Below the pieces are notes generated by a model, which saw nothing but the letters and a program-made list of their open reading frames with translations, was not told where the DNA came from and made no database searches. Positions 1 through 7,138 of a stretch of 41,835 bases of DNA are shown piece by piece. A program made the position numbers and the translations under genes. Source of the stretch: an uncultured Spirochaetales bacterium (GTDB lineage Bacteria > Spirochaetota > Spirochaetia > Sphaerochaetales > Sphaerochaetaceae); assembly GCA_934271365.1 (NCBI GenBank), contig CAKQRI010000014.1:1-41835 (forward strand), given 5' to 3'. The first letter of the stretch is position 1, and the number at the start of each line of letters is the position of its first letter.

Positions 1-28
1 CCAACTTTTCTTCATCTGTTAGTTTCAA
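1..28 (-). CDS. Start of putative IS3-family transposase OrfA (partial)
   Basis: Nine codons are visible on the minus strand from a TTG at 28 to the window edge, reading LKLTDEEKL. IS3-family OrfA proteins, which carry the helix-turn-helix DNA-binding part of the transposase, commonly begin with a short basic/acidic stretch of this type. The frame is also open further upstream (another TTG at 43), so the start is uncertain. The rest of the gene is outside the window. Confidence 0.4.
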
Positions 29-35
29 AAAATTA

Positions 36-69
36 ACCCCCAAATTGGTTTTGTCCAATTTCTGGGGGT
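36..69. repeat. Strong hairpin inside the IS terminus
   Basis: Positions 36-48 pair with 55-69: ACCCCC with GGGGGT and AAATTGG with CCAATTT, with a 2-nt bulge (62-63) and a 6-nt loop (49-54). The hairpin overlaps the terminal repeat and precedes the OrfA start. IS elements often carry such hairpins to stop read-through transcripts from activating the transposase; that role is inferred here. Confidence 0.6.
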
Positions 70-73
70 CACA

Positions 74-1153
74 TCAGAGCGGCGCCTTTCTTTTTCTCTC
101 ATCAACTGCGAATCTTCATACTCCAGATACCGTCAGGAGACAGAGAACTGGTGGAAGAGCATTATTTCCAGATTTCCTGGCCTTGAGAATAGAACAGTAT
201 ATTTCGTATCTTCAAATACACATAGCCTGATTAATCTTCTCTCTGGATTTGCAGAGAGCCATGCTGATGAGATTCTTGGGTATGCCTCATCATCTGGAAT
301 GGAAGAGCTGCTTGAGAAATATGAGAAGAGCGAAGATGAAAGGGAGAGGAGCTATATCCTCTACTATATCCTGAAGGACTATGAGACCGTCGATAAGGAT
401 GTGTATGAGCGCCGCATATCGTGGGAAGAGTCAAAGGGAATCTATAGACACTACAATAGAAAGCTTCTTGATATCTCAACTCAGATTATAGATCTCAGAA
501 AGCTCAGCATGAGCATTGAGAACATAAAGACAGGCGCAAGACTCCCTCATGATATAGATTCTGATGCTGTAATTGTCAATATAGACTATCCTTTAGGCCG
601 TACAGCTTATTTTGTTCTCAGCAAGATCAGTGAGCATATAAGGCATATTGCAGGAATCTATGTGATAGGCAAGGCTGCATCGCTATTTGCAGATAGAGGA
701 GATGTCATTATCCCTACTACAATCTATGACCAGCAGACAAGAACTCTATACCATATGGATAACGTCTTTGATGCAAAGAGCTTAGAGAACTGCTTCGTAT
801 CAGGTTCTCATGGGATATATGACAGGCAGAAGGCAGTGACTGTTCTTGGCACTTTCATTCAGAATCAGATGCTTCTTGACTCATTCCAGAATGAGAAGAT
901 AATGGACATTGAAATGGAAGCTGGGCCTTATTTATCTGCATATTACGAGCTTACTAACCCAAATAGATATCCAGAAGATACTACAGTGGTCTTTGGCCGT
1001 GATGGAATAGAGCTTGGCATTATACATTATGTTTCAGATAATCCTAATAGCCGCAGAAAGCTCGACCAGTCGCTTGCGTGGGATGGCATTGATGCAACAT
1101 ATGCAGCAACGTCAGCTGTTCTTAGGCGGATTATGAAAGGAGTTTCTAAATGA
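74..1153 (+). pseudogene. 5'-truncated gene, phosphorylase-superfamily-like protein, interrupted by the IS
   Basis: The frame is open from the IS border to the TGA at 1153 (359 codons), but there is no ATG, GTG or TTG before ATG 299. The 299 ATG has no ribosome binding site. Protein-like sequence (NRTVYFVSSNTHS, LINLLSGFA) continues upstream of it, so coding clearly began left of the IS. The later part contains GKAASLFADRGDVIIPT and DIEMEAGPYLSAYYE, which recall the GDVVIPT and EMEA segments of purine nucleoside phosphorylases and AMP nucleosidases. It may belong to an uncharacterised DUF family. The stop overlaps the next start (ATGA), so it headed the ABC operon. An internal restart giving 284 residues is possible but unsupported. 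Confidence 0.6.
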
Positions 1154-2037
1154 AGAGCTTAAGAAAGAATGAGGGACTGATTGCTATGCTGTTCCTGCTA
1201 CCAGCCGCAGTCATACTTATCGTCTTCAAATACTGGCCTCTTCTATATAATTTCAAGCTGGCTACAACAAACTGGAATCTTTTCACAGCACCAAAATCTG
1301 TTGGGCTAAGCAATTTCAAGGCTATCTTCACTTCGGATAAGTTCTATCAGATTCTGGGAAATACATTCAAGTTCACAATCTGGTCAACGCTCCTTTCTGT
1401 TGTGCTTGGCTTTCTGGTATCAGTCAGCCTTCATGGAAGAAAGGGAAAATTGCCTAAAGTCCTTAAGACTCTGTTCTTCATTCCGAATATAACAACAGCA
1501 AGTGCTGTTGCTCTTCTCTGGAAATGGATATTTGATTTTGACTATGGGCTTTCAGGACAGCTGTTCTCTTTTTTCGGGGCTCAGAGCCCGAAGTGGCTTC
1601 TTGAACCGAAGCTTGCACTATGGATTGTCATATCTCTTTCTGTATGGAGAAGCGTTGGATATGTCATGCTGATTTATTCAAGCGGTCTTTCCAGCATTAG
1701 CAATGATGTGTATGAAGCTGCAGAGATAGATGGTGCATCAAAGCTCCGTGTTATGCTCAGCATAACTTTACCTCTTGTCCGTCCTACAACGTATTTCCTT
1801 CTGACTACAACATTTATACAGTCAATGCAGGTGTTTGATATAGTATCTGTAATGACCAATGGCGGCCCTTATGGATCTACGAATGTGCTTAATCTTTATA
1901 TTTACCAGATGGCATTCTCTCAGAATAAAGCAGGCTATGCATCTGCACTTTCAGTGATCCTGTTCTTCATCCTTCTCATCTGTGTAGGCCTGCAGAGGGT
2001 GATCACATCTAAGAGTGAGGAGGGAATATATGGTTAA
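1150..2037 (+). CDS. Sugar-type ABC transporter permease (UgpA/MalF-like)
   Basis: This 295-residue inner-membrane permease of the CUT1 class has a first membrane segment at about residues 10-30 (GLIAMLFLLPAAVILIVF) and about six in all. The cytoplasmic EAA loop begins near residue 189 (EAAEIDGASKLRVM) and is the contact site for the ATPase. The start overlaps the previous stop (ATGA), with AAAGGAG just upstream, so translation is coupled. It pairs with the next gene to form the membrane channel. The binding protein downstream looks UgpB-like, so a glycerol-phosphate-type or sugar substrate is plausible but unproven. Confidence 0.93.
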   Translation: MKSLRKNEGLIAMLFLLPAAVILIVFKYWPLLYNFKLATTNWNLFTAPKSVGLSNFKAIFTSDKFYQILGNTFKFTIWSTLLSVVLGFLVSVSLHGRKGKLPKVLKTLFFIPNITTASAVALLWKWIFDFDYGLSGQLFSFFGAQSPKWLLEPKLALWIVISLSVWRSVGYVMLIYSSGLSSISNDVYEAAEIDGASKLRVMLSITLPLVRPTTYFLLTTTFIQSMQVFDIVSVMTNGGPYGSTNVLNLYIYQMAFSQNKAGYASALSVILFFILLICVGLQRVITSKSEEGIYG

Positions 2038-2866
2038 GGAAAAGGTCACAGCATTTACAGTTCTGAAGAATATATTTCTTGCTATCATGCTGATTTTGGT
2101 TGTCGTTCCATTCTTCTGGATGATAATGACATCTCTTCAGCCAGATACCGCTCACGTTCTTGCAAAGCCTGTGAGATTTCCATTGCCTCCAGCTTTCTCT
2201 AACTATGTAAAAGCATGGAATGCTGAGCCGTTTGACATTTATACAGTCAACTCGATAATCATAGCCGTCTCTGCAACTGTGCTGCAGATCTTTACTGCAA
2301 TACTTGCAGCTTATGCATTCTCAGCCCTGCATTTCAGAGGAAAGAACATTCTCTTCCTTCTTGTTCTTGCTGTGCTGATGATGCCAACCCAGGTTGCAAT
2401 CATCCCTCTTTATATGACTATAACAAAGCTGGGGTGGCTTGATTCATACAAGGCTCTTATCATTCCATTTGCAGCTGATGCTTATGGAATATTCCTGATC
2501 AGGCAGAACTTCTTGGCAATTCCGAAGGATTATGCAGAAGCAGCCAAAATAGAAGGTGCTGGACATCTTAGGATTGCTTTCCAGGTATATGGAAGGCTTT
2601 CAGTTCCATCATTGATTGCTTATGGAATAATGGCATTCAAATGGAGATGGAATGACTATTTCTGGGTTCTGATCATGACAAGCAGCACAGCAAAGCGAAC
2701 ACTGCCTGTAGGTATTGTAATGATGAAGGAGGTTGCAGATGGAGGAACTCAGTGGCATATCCTCATGGCTGCAACTCTGATAGTGCTTGCGCCTATGATA
2801 GTGCTATATCTGGCACTTCAGAAGTATTTCACCAATGATTATTTAAAGGGCGGCCTTAAGGGCTGA
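2030..2866 (+). CDS. Sugar-type ABC transporter permease (UgpE/MalG-like)
   Basis: This is the partner permease, 278 residues, with about six membrane segments and an EAA loop near residue 168 (EAAKIEGAGHLRI). The ATG at 2030 is chosen because GAGGAGG lies 5-6 nt upstream and the resulting overlap with the previous gene is only 8 bp. An in-frame GTG at 2015 would place the Shine-Dalgarno inside the gene. Together with the upstream permease it forms the heterodimeric pore. No ATPase gene follows, so an ATPase shared between importers must be supplied from elsewhere. Confidence 0.93.
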   Translation: MVKEKVTAFTVLKNIFLAIMLILVVVPFFWMIMTSLQPDTAHVLAKPVRFPLPPAFSNYVKAWNAEPFDIYTVNSIIIAVSATVLQIFTAILAAYAFSALHFRGKNILFLLVLAVLMMPTQVAIIPLYMTITKLGWLDSYKALIIPFAADAYGIFLIRQNFLAIPKDYAEAAKIEGAGHLRIAFQVYGRLSVPSLIAYGIMAFKWRWNDYFWVLIMTSSTAKRTLPVGIVMMKEVADGGTQWHILMAATLIVLAPMIVLYLALQKYFTNDYLKGGLKG

Positions 2867-2885
2867 GTCCTAATAGGAGAAAAGG

Positions 2886-4172
2886 ATGAAGAAAATTCTT
2901 TCCGTTTTTGTACTTGTAGCTATCGTGCTCAGTGCTGTAATGGCTAACGGTAGTAAGGAAGTTGTACAGGAAGGACCTGTTACAATCGAGCTCTGGAGTT
3001 CCCTTACTGGATCAAAGGCTAAGACCTTTGATAAGCAGGTAGCTGCCTTTAATGAGATGCAGAATGAAGTATCTGTGAATGTAATCCACCAGGGTGGCTA
3101 TGATCTTCTCAGACAGAAAGTAGCTGCTGCTGCAAATGCTCACAATCTTCCGACTCTTCTCATCTGTGACTACCTTGATGTAGCTTACTATGCTCAGCTT
3201 GGAGTCCTTGAGGATGTATCGAATGTTCTTTCAAAGGATGTAATCGGCGATTATTATCCAAGCATGCTTGCAGATCTGACTGTTGATGGAACTCTTTATG
3301 GAATCCCATATAATAGAAGCACACAGGGCTTCTATGTCAATAATGATCTTCTCCGCCAGGCTGGAATTGACCATGCGGCTAAGACATGGGAGGAATTCGC
3401 AGAGCAGTGCAAGCAGATGAAGTCATTAGGAGATGATTACTATCTTGGCTATGCATTCTTCCATCAGTTCCTCTTTGATGGCATTGCATATACATGGGGT
3501 GCAGATATTGCAACACCTGGTGGAGAGGTTAAGCTTCTTCAGCCTGAGCTCGTTGAGATGTTCAAGTACTTCCAGAATCTCTATAAGGAAGGATATCTCC
3601 TGATGCAGCCTGTTCTCAGCGGTGGCTTTGAGGAGCAGAATGGAGCATTCTTTGAGGGCAAGGTCGCAACTGTATTCCAGACAACTTCTTTCACATCAAG
3701 CGCAAAGAATCTTCTTAAGTGTGACTGGTCCTATGAATATACACCAGCAGGAAAGGGTGGAAACGCTGTTACAATCGGCGGAGGCAACTTCACAATCTGC
3801 TCAGGCGCAACAGCAAAGCAGAGAGAGGCTGCAGAGAAGTTCCTCAACTATATGGCATCTGATAGCGTAGTTGCTGAGTTCTTCATGGAGACAGGTAACC
3901 TTCCTGTTAAGAAGAGCGTTCTCCAGATGGATGAGATTAAGGCATTCCTTGCTGAGAATCCTGCTTATAGCACAATCGTATCTCAGCTTGATTATGGTAA
4001 GGCTGCTCCAAGCACAACAAAGAACATCAGAAACGTATATAACAGAGTCAACGATATGATCAGCAGGATCATTCTCAATGGAGAGGATGTTGTTACAGTT
4101 CTCAGTGAGTATCAGAAGGAATTCCAGGAAGAATTCGATTCCAAGAAAGCTGATGGAACATTCATTTACTAA
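2886..4172 (+). CDS. Extracellular solute-binding protein, UgpB-like
   Basis: This 428-residue periplasmic binding protein for the adjacent permeases has a signal peptide at residues 1-21 (hydrophobic core ILSVFVLVAIVLS). It is followed by NGSKE, a mature N-terminus typical of spirochaete binding proteins; there is no lipobox cysteine. The region GIPYNRSTQGFYVNNDLLRQAG resembles the 'G-[ML]-P-[FY]-N-x-S-T' segment of glycerol-3-phosphate binding proteins, which suggests a UgpB-type ligand (inference). A good ribosome binding site (AGGAGAAAAGG) precedes the ATG. Uniform codon choice suggests high expression. Confidence 0.92.
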   Translation: MKKILSVFVLVAIVLSAVMANGSKEVVQEGPVTIELWSSLTGSKAKTFDKQVAAFNEMQNEVSVNVIHQGGYDLLRQKVAAAANAHNLPTLLICDYLDVAYYAQLGVLEDVSNVLSKDVIGDYYPSMLADLTVDGTLYGIPYNRSTQGFYVNNDLLRQAGIDHAAKTWEEFAEQCKQMKSLGDDYYLGYAFFHQFLFDGIAYTWGADIATPGGEVKLLQPELVEMFKYFQNLYKEGYLLMQPVLSGGFEEQNGAFFEGKVATVFQTTSFTSSAKNLLKCDWSYEYTPAGKGGNAVTIGGGNFTICSGATAKQREAAEKFLNYMASDSVVAEFFMETGNLPVKKSVLQMDEIKAFLAENPAYSTIVSQLDYGKAAPSTTKNIRNVYNRVNDMISRIILNGEDVVTVLSEYQKEFQEEFDSKKADGTFIY

Positions 4173-4189
4173 TTGATAGGAGTGCTGGG

Positions 4190-5638
4190 ATGAGGTTAGC
4201 AGAGTTCAGTACAAGACTCTTATATAAGAAGAGCGGAGAGAATCAGTCTGCAGATTTCTTTTATACGACTGTGGATATACCGATGCTTATGGAATCTCTC
4301 ACTGTATCTGTTACAACCCATTCCAGCTCATTTGCTCAGATTCCATTTGCGCTCTTCTCTCCATCATCTGAGCTGAGAATCCTCAAAACATCTGAGGGGG
4401 GAAGCGGTGATTACCATGTATCATGCAGGATTTCCTCTTCATCTTCAGATCGAGGTGGGCTTTCTGGTGTAATAGAGAAGGGCAGATGGAAGCTGATTCT
4501 TCAGAAAAGGAGATTTTCTGAAGATATAACAGCAGATGTCATAATAGATGGTGCTCCGCTTTCAGCTGAAGTCAAGGATGCAAGGCCAAAGAGGCTTGAG
4601 AAGCGCATCATTTCCCAGCATTCTGGCTGGTACAGAGGAGAACTTCATGTCCACTCTGACCACAGCACAGGTCGTGATTCTATAGGAAAGATCCTTGAGG
4701 TTGCAGAGAAAACCGGACTTGACTATATTGCAATCACTGACCACTTCACAATAAGCCACTGGGAAGAGGAAGCCTGTTTCAGTGAATCTTCCGTGCTTAT
4801 CATTCAGTCAATGGAGCTTTCTGGTAATAGAGGCCATGCTAATCTTCATGGTATAAAGAGCCTTAAGAATCCATATGTAGATGATGATGGGACTCTTGCT
4901 AGATTCTTTGGCCTTGATAAGATGCCTGATATGGAAGCGGTTGCTGATTCTGTTCATGAAGAGGGTGGATTATTCTCTATAAATCATCCAGATAGCAACA
5001 TAGCCAGTGCCTGGCGCTATCATGAGTTTCCTATGTCAAAGGCAGATATCTTCGAAGTCTGGTGCACTTCCGAAGGAGATTTCTCTCTGCGCTATCCAGC
5101 AATCTGGGATCAGTATCTCAAGAAGGGAATGAAGCTGACTGGTGTATGCAGCAGTGATAGCCATAAAGCTGAGAACCATCCGCTCTGGAGCCTTGGTAAG
5201 GTAATGACTTATGTGTATGCTCAAGAGCTTTCAGAGCGTGGGATAATAGAAGGAATAAAAAGCGGTCGTGTTTTCATGGCGCGTGGAAATGCAGTTCTTG
5301 ATTTCTATGCAGAGGAAGATGGAAGAACCATTTTCATGGGTGGAGGTGCTGATGATATCTCTAAGACGGTCTTTAATGTCAGATTAAGCCAGCATCCTAG
5401 AGGTAATCTGTTTATCTATCTATCCGGACAGGTCCATGACATTGTCCATTTTGATGGAGGTGAGTGTGAATCTTATCAGTTTACGGTTCCTCTGAATCAG
5501 ATTGGATATGATGATAATCAATATATAAGGCTTGAATATTATGATGAGCTTGAAGCGCCAAGATTCTGGGGCGATACGCCTCGCACACAGTCTGCGCTTA
5601 GGCTTATGTCTAATCCAATATATTTTAAAAGGAAGTAA
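4190..5638 (+). CDS. PHP-domain metallophosphoesterase, CehA/McbA-like
   Basis: The protein is 482 residues. An N-terminal beta-rich stretch of about 145 residues is followed by a PHP metal-dependent hydrolase domain with the expected ligand motifs: HVHSDHS near residue 151, ITDHFTISH near 183, NHPDSN, and CSSDSH near 321. The PHP fold binds two or three metals and cleaves phosphate esters. The CehA/McbA branch was named from carbamate hydrolases, so the exact substrate cannot be read from sequence. Its position right after a UgpB-like importer suggests it processes the imported compound. No signal peptide is evident, so it is probably cytoplasmic. Confidence 0.82.
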   Translation: MRLAEFSTRLLYKKSGENQSADFFYTTVDIPMLMESLTVSVTTHSSSFAQIPFALFSPSSELRILKTSEGGSGDYHVSCRISSSSSDRGGLSGVIEKGRWKLILQKRRFSEDITADVIIDGAPLSAEVKDARPKRLEKRIISQHSGWYRGELHVHSDHSTGRDSIGKILEVAEKTGLDYIAITDHFTISHWEEEACFSESSVLIIQSMELSGNRGHANLHGIKSLKNPYVDDDGTLARFFGLDKMPDMEAVADSVHEEGGLFSINHPDSNIASAWRYHEFPMSKADIFEVWCTSEGDFSLRYPAIWDQYLKKGMKLTGVCSSDSHKAENHPLWSLGKVMTYVYAQELSERGIIEGIKSGRVFMARGNAVLDFYAEEDGRTIFMGGGADDISKTVFNVRLSQHPRGNLFIYLSGQVHDIVHFDGGECESYQFTVPLNQIGYDDNQYIRLEYYDELEAPRFWGDTPRTQSALRLMSNPIYFKRK

Positions 5639-5640
5639 TA

Positions 5641-6210
5641 ATGAATCATAAGAATATTGCCATCTTCTGTGGCTCCTCATTAGGCACTGATCCGATTTAT
5701 GAGGCGAAAGCAGAAGAGCTTGGATGCATACTCTCAAGTAAAGGCTGCAATCTTGTCTATGGCGGCGGTAACCGTGGCATTATGGGTGTGTTTGCAAAGG
5801 TGATGAAAGCTGCTGGTTCAAGAGTGATTGGCATATCTCCAAAACGCTTTGAGAAATCCAATGCATCTCATCCAATGGAAATTGATGAGTACTATGTCGT
5901 TGATACAATGCAGGAGAGAAAGGCATGCATGTATGAAAAGGCTGATGCTTTCATTATTTTTCCTGGCGGAACAGGAACGCTGGATGAAATGGCTGAGATA
6001 ATTACTCTGAAGAATCTAGGATTCCATGGAAAGCCGATTGTGATCCTGAATCTCAATGGCTTTTATAATGGTCTTAAGGAGCTTTTATGCTCGATGGAAA
6101 AAGCCGGTTTCTGGGAAGATAAGGGTTATTTTACCATCGTTGATTCTGTAGATGAAGTAATCTCATATCTTGAGAATACAGAAACCTATAAAGGAAAATA
6201 CGAAGTCTAG
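5641..6210 (+). CDS. LOG-family nucleoside-5'-monophosphate phosphoribohydrolase (TIGR00730 type)
   Basis: This 189-residue Rossmann-fold protein has all the hallmark motifs of the LOG ('lysine decarboxylase-like') family: GGGNRGIMG near residue 41, MQERKACM near residue 90, and PGGTGTLDE near residue 108. The last is the PGGxGTxxE active-site signature. These enzymes hydrolyse the N-glycosidic bond of nucleotides, releasing base and ribose 5-phosphate. They are often misannotated as lysine decarboxylases. The gene starts 2 nt after the PHP gene with AAAGGAAG upstream, so it is the last gene of the operon. Confidence 0.88.
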   Translation: MNHKNIAIFCGSSLGTDPIYEAKAEELGCILSSKGCNLVYGGGNRGIMGVFAKVMKAAGSRVIGISPKRFEKSNASHPMEIDEYYVVDTMQERKACMYEKADAFIIFPGGTGTLDEMAEIITLKNLGFHGKPIVILNLNGFYNGLKELLCSMEKAGFWEDKGYFTIVDSVDEVISYLENTETYKGKYEV

Positions 6211-6220
6211 CCTTGTAGCT

Positions 6221-6238
6221 TCTGGATGATTTTCCAGA
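6221..6238. terminator. Weak hairpin between convergent genes
   Basis: TCTGGA (6221-6226) pairs with TCCAGA (6233-6238) across a 6-nt loop, 11 bp after the LOG stop and just before the end of the convergent GntR gene. The stem is short and has no clean U-run, so termination is possible but weakly supported. Confidence 0.35.
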
Positions 6239-6241
6239 GGC

Positions 6242-6970
6242 TTATTTCTGCGGTGTCTTATAGATTCTCTGGTCCCTCATGCTCACAATGAATTCATTGT
6301 ACTCTGCATTGAAAACAGATCTGCAGTATTCAATAGGGCCTGCTGGCATTATCGCAACAGCTTTGAACAGGAGCTGCGCAGAGTTCTTTTCAGCATTCAG
6401 CAGTGTGCAGATCTCATCATCTGGAATGAATGCAGTTATTGTGCATGGAGAGTCCTCTATATCCTCTTTCATGATATCACGGTAAAGCCTGTAGAATGAG
6501 ATATTCTCTAAATCGTACTTAATCATCTCATCACCAAGAGCCTTTGGCACATATGCATCCATAAGCACTATAGGGGTCTTTCCTATATAGCGGAGCCTTC
6601 TGAAATGATATACAGGATCTCCATCATTCAGATGCAGTCTTTCTGCAGCTTCGCCCTCTGCTCTGACCTCTTCTTTCACTAGAACCTTTGTTGTGATTAT
6701 ATAGCCTTGCTCTGCCATTATCTGGACGAATCCCTTCTGTCTCTCTCCATGCTGAAGCTTCTTGCCCTTAACGAATGTTCCACGGCCCTGGAGCTTAAGG
6801 ACAAGTCCTTCTTTCTCTAGATCCTCAAGGGCATGTCTGGTTGTGATTCTGCTGACAGAGTACATCCTGCATAGATCAGCTTCTGTAGGCATCAGCATAT
6901 TCTCCTGCCATATGCCAGTCGTGATCTTCTGCTTCATGTCTATGTACATTTCGCGGTACTTTGGTTCCAA
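6242..6970 (-). CDS. GntR/HutC-family transcriptional regulator with UTRA domain
   Basis: A winged helix at residues 1-70 (PTEADLCRMYSVSRITTRHALEDLEKEGLVLK, then GRGTFV) is followed by a UTRA effector-binding domain at about 90-235. The chosen start is TTG at 6970, because AAAGGAA sits 6-7 nt upstream and it yields the usual 242-residue HutC length. The frame is open further to 7126, but that extension would run through the promoter and operators. HutC regulators normally bind a sugar phosphate, amine or related metabolite. It faces the end of the UgpABE-like operon and could control it. Palindromes in its own promoter suggest autoregulation. Confidence 0.87.
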   Translation of the reverse strand: MEPKYREMYIDMKQKITTGIWQENMLMPTEADLCRMYSVSRITTRHALEDLEKEGLVLKLQGRGTFVKGKKLQHGERQKGFVQIMAEQGYIITTKVLVKEEVRAEGEAAERLHLNDGDPVYHFRRLRYIGKTPIVLMDAYVPKALGDEMIKYDLENISFYRLYRDIMKEDIEDSPCTITAFIPDDEICTLLNAEKNSAQLLFKAVAIMPAGPIEYCRSVFNAEYNEFIVSMRDQRIYKTPQK

Positions 6971-6984
6971 TTGAAATTCCTTTT

Positions 6985-7003
6985 TTATTACATGTTGTAA
7001 TAA
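6985..7003. promoter_or_regulatory. Perfect 8-3-8 palindrome, candidate GntR operator
   Basis: TTATTACA-TGT-TGTAATAA is a perfect inverted repeat lying between the predicted transcription start and the ribosome binding site of the GntR gene. Its position fits autorepression. The assignment to this regulator is inferred from position and symmetry. Confidence 0.55.
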
Positions 7004-7007
7004 TGTT

Positions 7008-7021
7008 GTTATGTTGATAAC
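7008..7021. promoter_or_regulatory. Second palindrome in the GntR promoter
   Basis: GTTAT-GTTG-ATAAC is a perfect 5-4-5 inverted repeat that overlaps the predicted -10 of the GntR gene by two bases. With the neighbouring 8-3-8 palindrome it could form a tandem operator. Confidence 0.45.
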
Positions 7022-7048
7022 TATATAGCTGTTTGCATAAAAAGTAAA
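7020..7048 (-). promoter_or_regulatory. Predicted promoter of the GntR gene
   Basis: On the minus strand, TTTACT (7048-7043) is followed after 17 bp by TATAGT (7025-7020). Transcription would start at about 7013, placing both palindromes at or just downstream of the start site. Confidence 0.45.
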
Positions 7049-7138
7049 ATTAAACTTTTTTTCATGGGAAAGAGTCTGAATCAGATATTTATTGACAGAC
7101 CAAAAATTGAAGAGTGAGTATGACATAAGGGGGAATCC

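Larger units (their letters stand above)
1..73 (-). mobile_element. Terminus of an IS3-family-like insertion sequence, running off the left edge
   Basis: Read on the minus strand from about position 73 inwards, the DNA begins TGTGACCCCCAGAAATTGGAC. This is very close to the usual IS3-family terminal repeat (TGT...GACCCCcaaaaaGTTGGACA, from memory). A leader and a reading frame beginning L-K-L-T-D-E-E-K-L follow, as expected for a transposase OrfA. Only this end lies in the window, so the second inverted repeat and the target duplication cannot be seen. A long reading frame starts abruptly at the inner border (position 74), which supports insertion into a gene. The exact end could be 71 or 73. 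Confidence 0.68.

Noticed and set aside
45..230. Plus-strand reading frame of 61 codons near the left edge
   Set aside because: It crosses the IS boundary in a different frame from the real protein sequence that continues into 1153, and it has no ribosome site.
2015..2029. GTG start for the second permease
   Set aside because: The Shine-Dalgarno GAGGAGG would lie inside the gene; ATG 2030 fits better.
6971..7126. N-terminal extension of the GntR regulator
   Set aside because: It runs through the predicted promoter and both palindromes, and homology begins at LEPKYREMY; TTG 6970 has a proper ribosome site.
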